The position numbers and the translations under genes are program-made. From the NCBI GenBank assembly GCA_964619785.1, contig CAZUGH010000022.1, positions 1-24,290 on the forward strand: a stretch of DNA of 24,290 nt, written 5' to 3'. Numbering within the stretch: the stretch's first letter is position 1; the number at the start of each line of letters is the position of its first letter. The notes below the pieces were generated by a model. The model saw only the letters and a list, made by a program, of their open reading frames with translations. It had not been told where the DNA came from and did not search any database. Source of the stretch: CAZUGH01 sp964619785 (lineage in GTDB: Bacteria; Bacillota; Clostridia; Lachnospirales; Lachnospiraceae). Below, piece after piece: positions 23,198 through 24,290 of the stretch.

Positions 23198-24290
23198 TCA
23201 TTTGCCTAGTAGCATTGCTTCAATAATATACTTATTTCTACTACGTAAACGAGGCATTTGAGAAAATGGTAGCGGGCAGGCTACTGTCCCGGACTCAATG
23301 GTAACGGTAGGAACTCTGCGCACATAAGCACACCAGTCACCAAATCCTCCATTGGCTACTGTTCCAGAACTACCATGGATTAACGAATAATGAGTTAGTT
23401 TCTAAGTTAAGGAAGCATAATAATCAATTTTCGTCTTTAAATTACCTGTAACACCATAATCATAATAAATAATTTCTCCTGTCGAATGATAAGAGACCAT
23501 CACTTGTGGATTCGATAAGCGGTTCATAAAACCAGATAAACATTTCGTCTCGATCTCCGATGCGGCTGAGTCACCTGGATATAACTCACTACATGGTTTC
23601 TTTTTCTTATCTGCCTTCGAAGCCCAGCCAGTGTTAAAATTACGATTCAGATCAACACCTCTCGCATTGGCCTTCCATCTACTGTATTGTTTGATTCCAT
23701 GCATCTTCATTAACTTCTTTCGAAGTGTTGCATTCTGAATACTCTTTGGTCCATATTGCGATATGGCAGTTCCCTCTGGATTCACCATAGGCAGGATGTA
23801 GAGGCAGGTGCCTTTCAGAAGTTCCTGTACCGTCTTTCCTCGATATATCTTCTCATCATAATTCTTAACTAAGTACTCCAGTTTTTCCATCAGAAAATGA
23901 CAGTTTCTCCACTCGCGTGCGTGAATGCCTGCTGAGATAACCACTTGCTTACGAGCAGATGCACTTCCTAATCGAATGCAATATAGTGTTCTACCATCAT
24001 AACTTCTACCAATTGAACTAACTTGCATTAAATCACCATAACCACGTGTCAACTCTGTAATATCTTGTACCATGTCCTGATAATCATATCGGCTATCTTT
24101 CGTACTTACAATTTTCAATGATTTGTAATACACATAGGCATTCCAATCCTTCTTCAGGTATAAAAGATTCAGATATTTTCGATAGCTAGATTTTGGCACT
24201 TGAATCTGCGGTCTCTTTTTAATCTTCAAAAAAGCTTTACTACCAATCTTCTTAATACTCTTACTTTTAATCGTAATTCGTTTTAATTTA
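23198..24290 (-). pseudogene. LRR-M14 zinc carboxypeptidase, interrupted by an in-frame amber codon; 5' end off the window
   Basis: The first 40 or so visible codons read as the tail of a BspA-type leucine-rich repeat ('ITIKSKSIKKIGSKAFLKI ... IQVPKSSYRKY'). The rest is an M14 metallocarboxypeptidase: zinc ligands in 'AGIHAREWRN' (HxxE) and 'SYHSTGE' (His), with 'NPEG' and 'GVDLNRNF'. TAG at 23402-23404 ends the frame after 'KIDYYASLT'. The same frame then continues for 67 codons to TGA at 23198-23200 as 'KLTHYSLIHGSSGTVANGG ... VPTVTIESGTVACPLP', which is the family's C-terminus and contains the catalytic Glu ('TIESGT'). So the sequence is full length apart from one stop. M14 enzymes of this kind usually trim peptidoglycan stem peptides or extracellular peptides. 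The TAG may be a real nonsense mutation or a base error (CAG or AAG). Confidence 0.88.

Noticed and set aside
23402..23404. Pyrrolysine or general amber recoding at the peptidase TAG
   Set aside because: Other intact genes here (PFOR, MCP, ABC ATPase, lipoprotein, Nudix) end with TAG, and no pyl genes are present in the window; a mutation or base error is simpler.

Overview
The window reads as a draft chromosomal scaffold from a low-GC, anaerobic, Gram-positive gut-type Firmicute, most likely a Lachnospiraceae member. The grounds are a single-chain pyruvate:ferredoxin oxidoreductase, a full-length fused PurL/PurQ, a YtrA-type GntR-ABC operon, AGGAGG ribosome binding sites, consensus sigma-A promoters, tRNAs without encoded CCA, and a BspA-type leucine-rich repeat joined to an M14 peptidase. 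The family assignment is inference. Two runs of N (10 bases inside the oxidoreductase gene, 100 bases inside an arylsulfotransferase-like gene) are assembly gaps.

Layout. Positions 1-850 hold the tail of a LysR regulator (+), reading frame broken near the window edge, facing a LysE-family exporter (-). Positions 1017-4624 are the oxidoreductase (-), interrupted by the small gap. A divergent promoter region leads into the GntR/ABC ATPase/ABC permease operon (4848-6740, +), with a clear palindromic operator at its transcription start, and a hairpin terminator. Positions 6881-10191 (-) hold an ASST-fold protein behind peptide release factor 3 (prfC). A tRNA-Gln follows, then a secreted ComEC-like metallo-beta-lactamase protein (-) and a small secreted Ig-like protein (+) bracketed by a 20-21 bp imperfect inverted repeat.

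Positions 12165-13209 (-) are a translationally coupled HD hydrolase/CBS-domain pair behind a strikingly structured leader: four hairpins flanked by a perfect 15-bp direct repeat. Then come an HPP-like membrane protein, tRNA-Gly, a small lipoprotein (+), a soluble CZB chemoreceptor (-), maf, purL and a membrane-anchored foldase-like protein (all -). After tRNA-Leu come a coupled hypothetical/Nudix pair (-) with a palindrome over its promoter. The window ends in the 3' part of an LRR-M14 metallocarboxypeptidase gene (-) cut by an in-frame amber codon just before the segment carrying its catalytic glutamate.

Most of the window is housekeeping: pyruvate oxidation, translation termination, purine synthesis, nucleotide sanitation, tRNAs. 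I see no phage, transposase, CRISPR array or obvious defence locus. The parts most worth a second look are the hairpin leader of the CBS-HD pair, the amber-interrupted peptidase, the inverted-repeat-bounded Ig-like gene, and the ASST-like protein that seems to lack the family's catalytic histidine.
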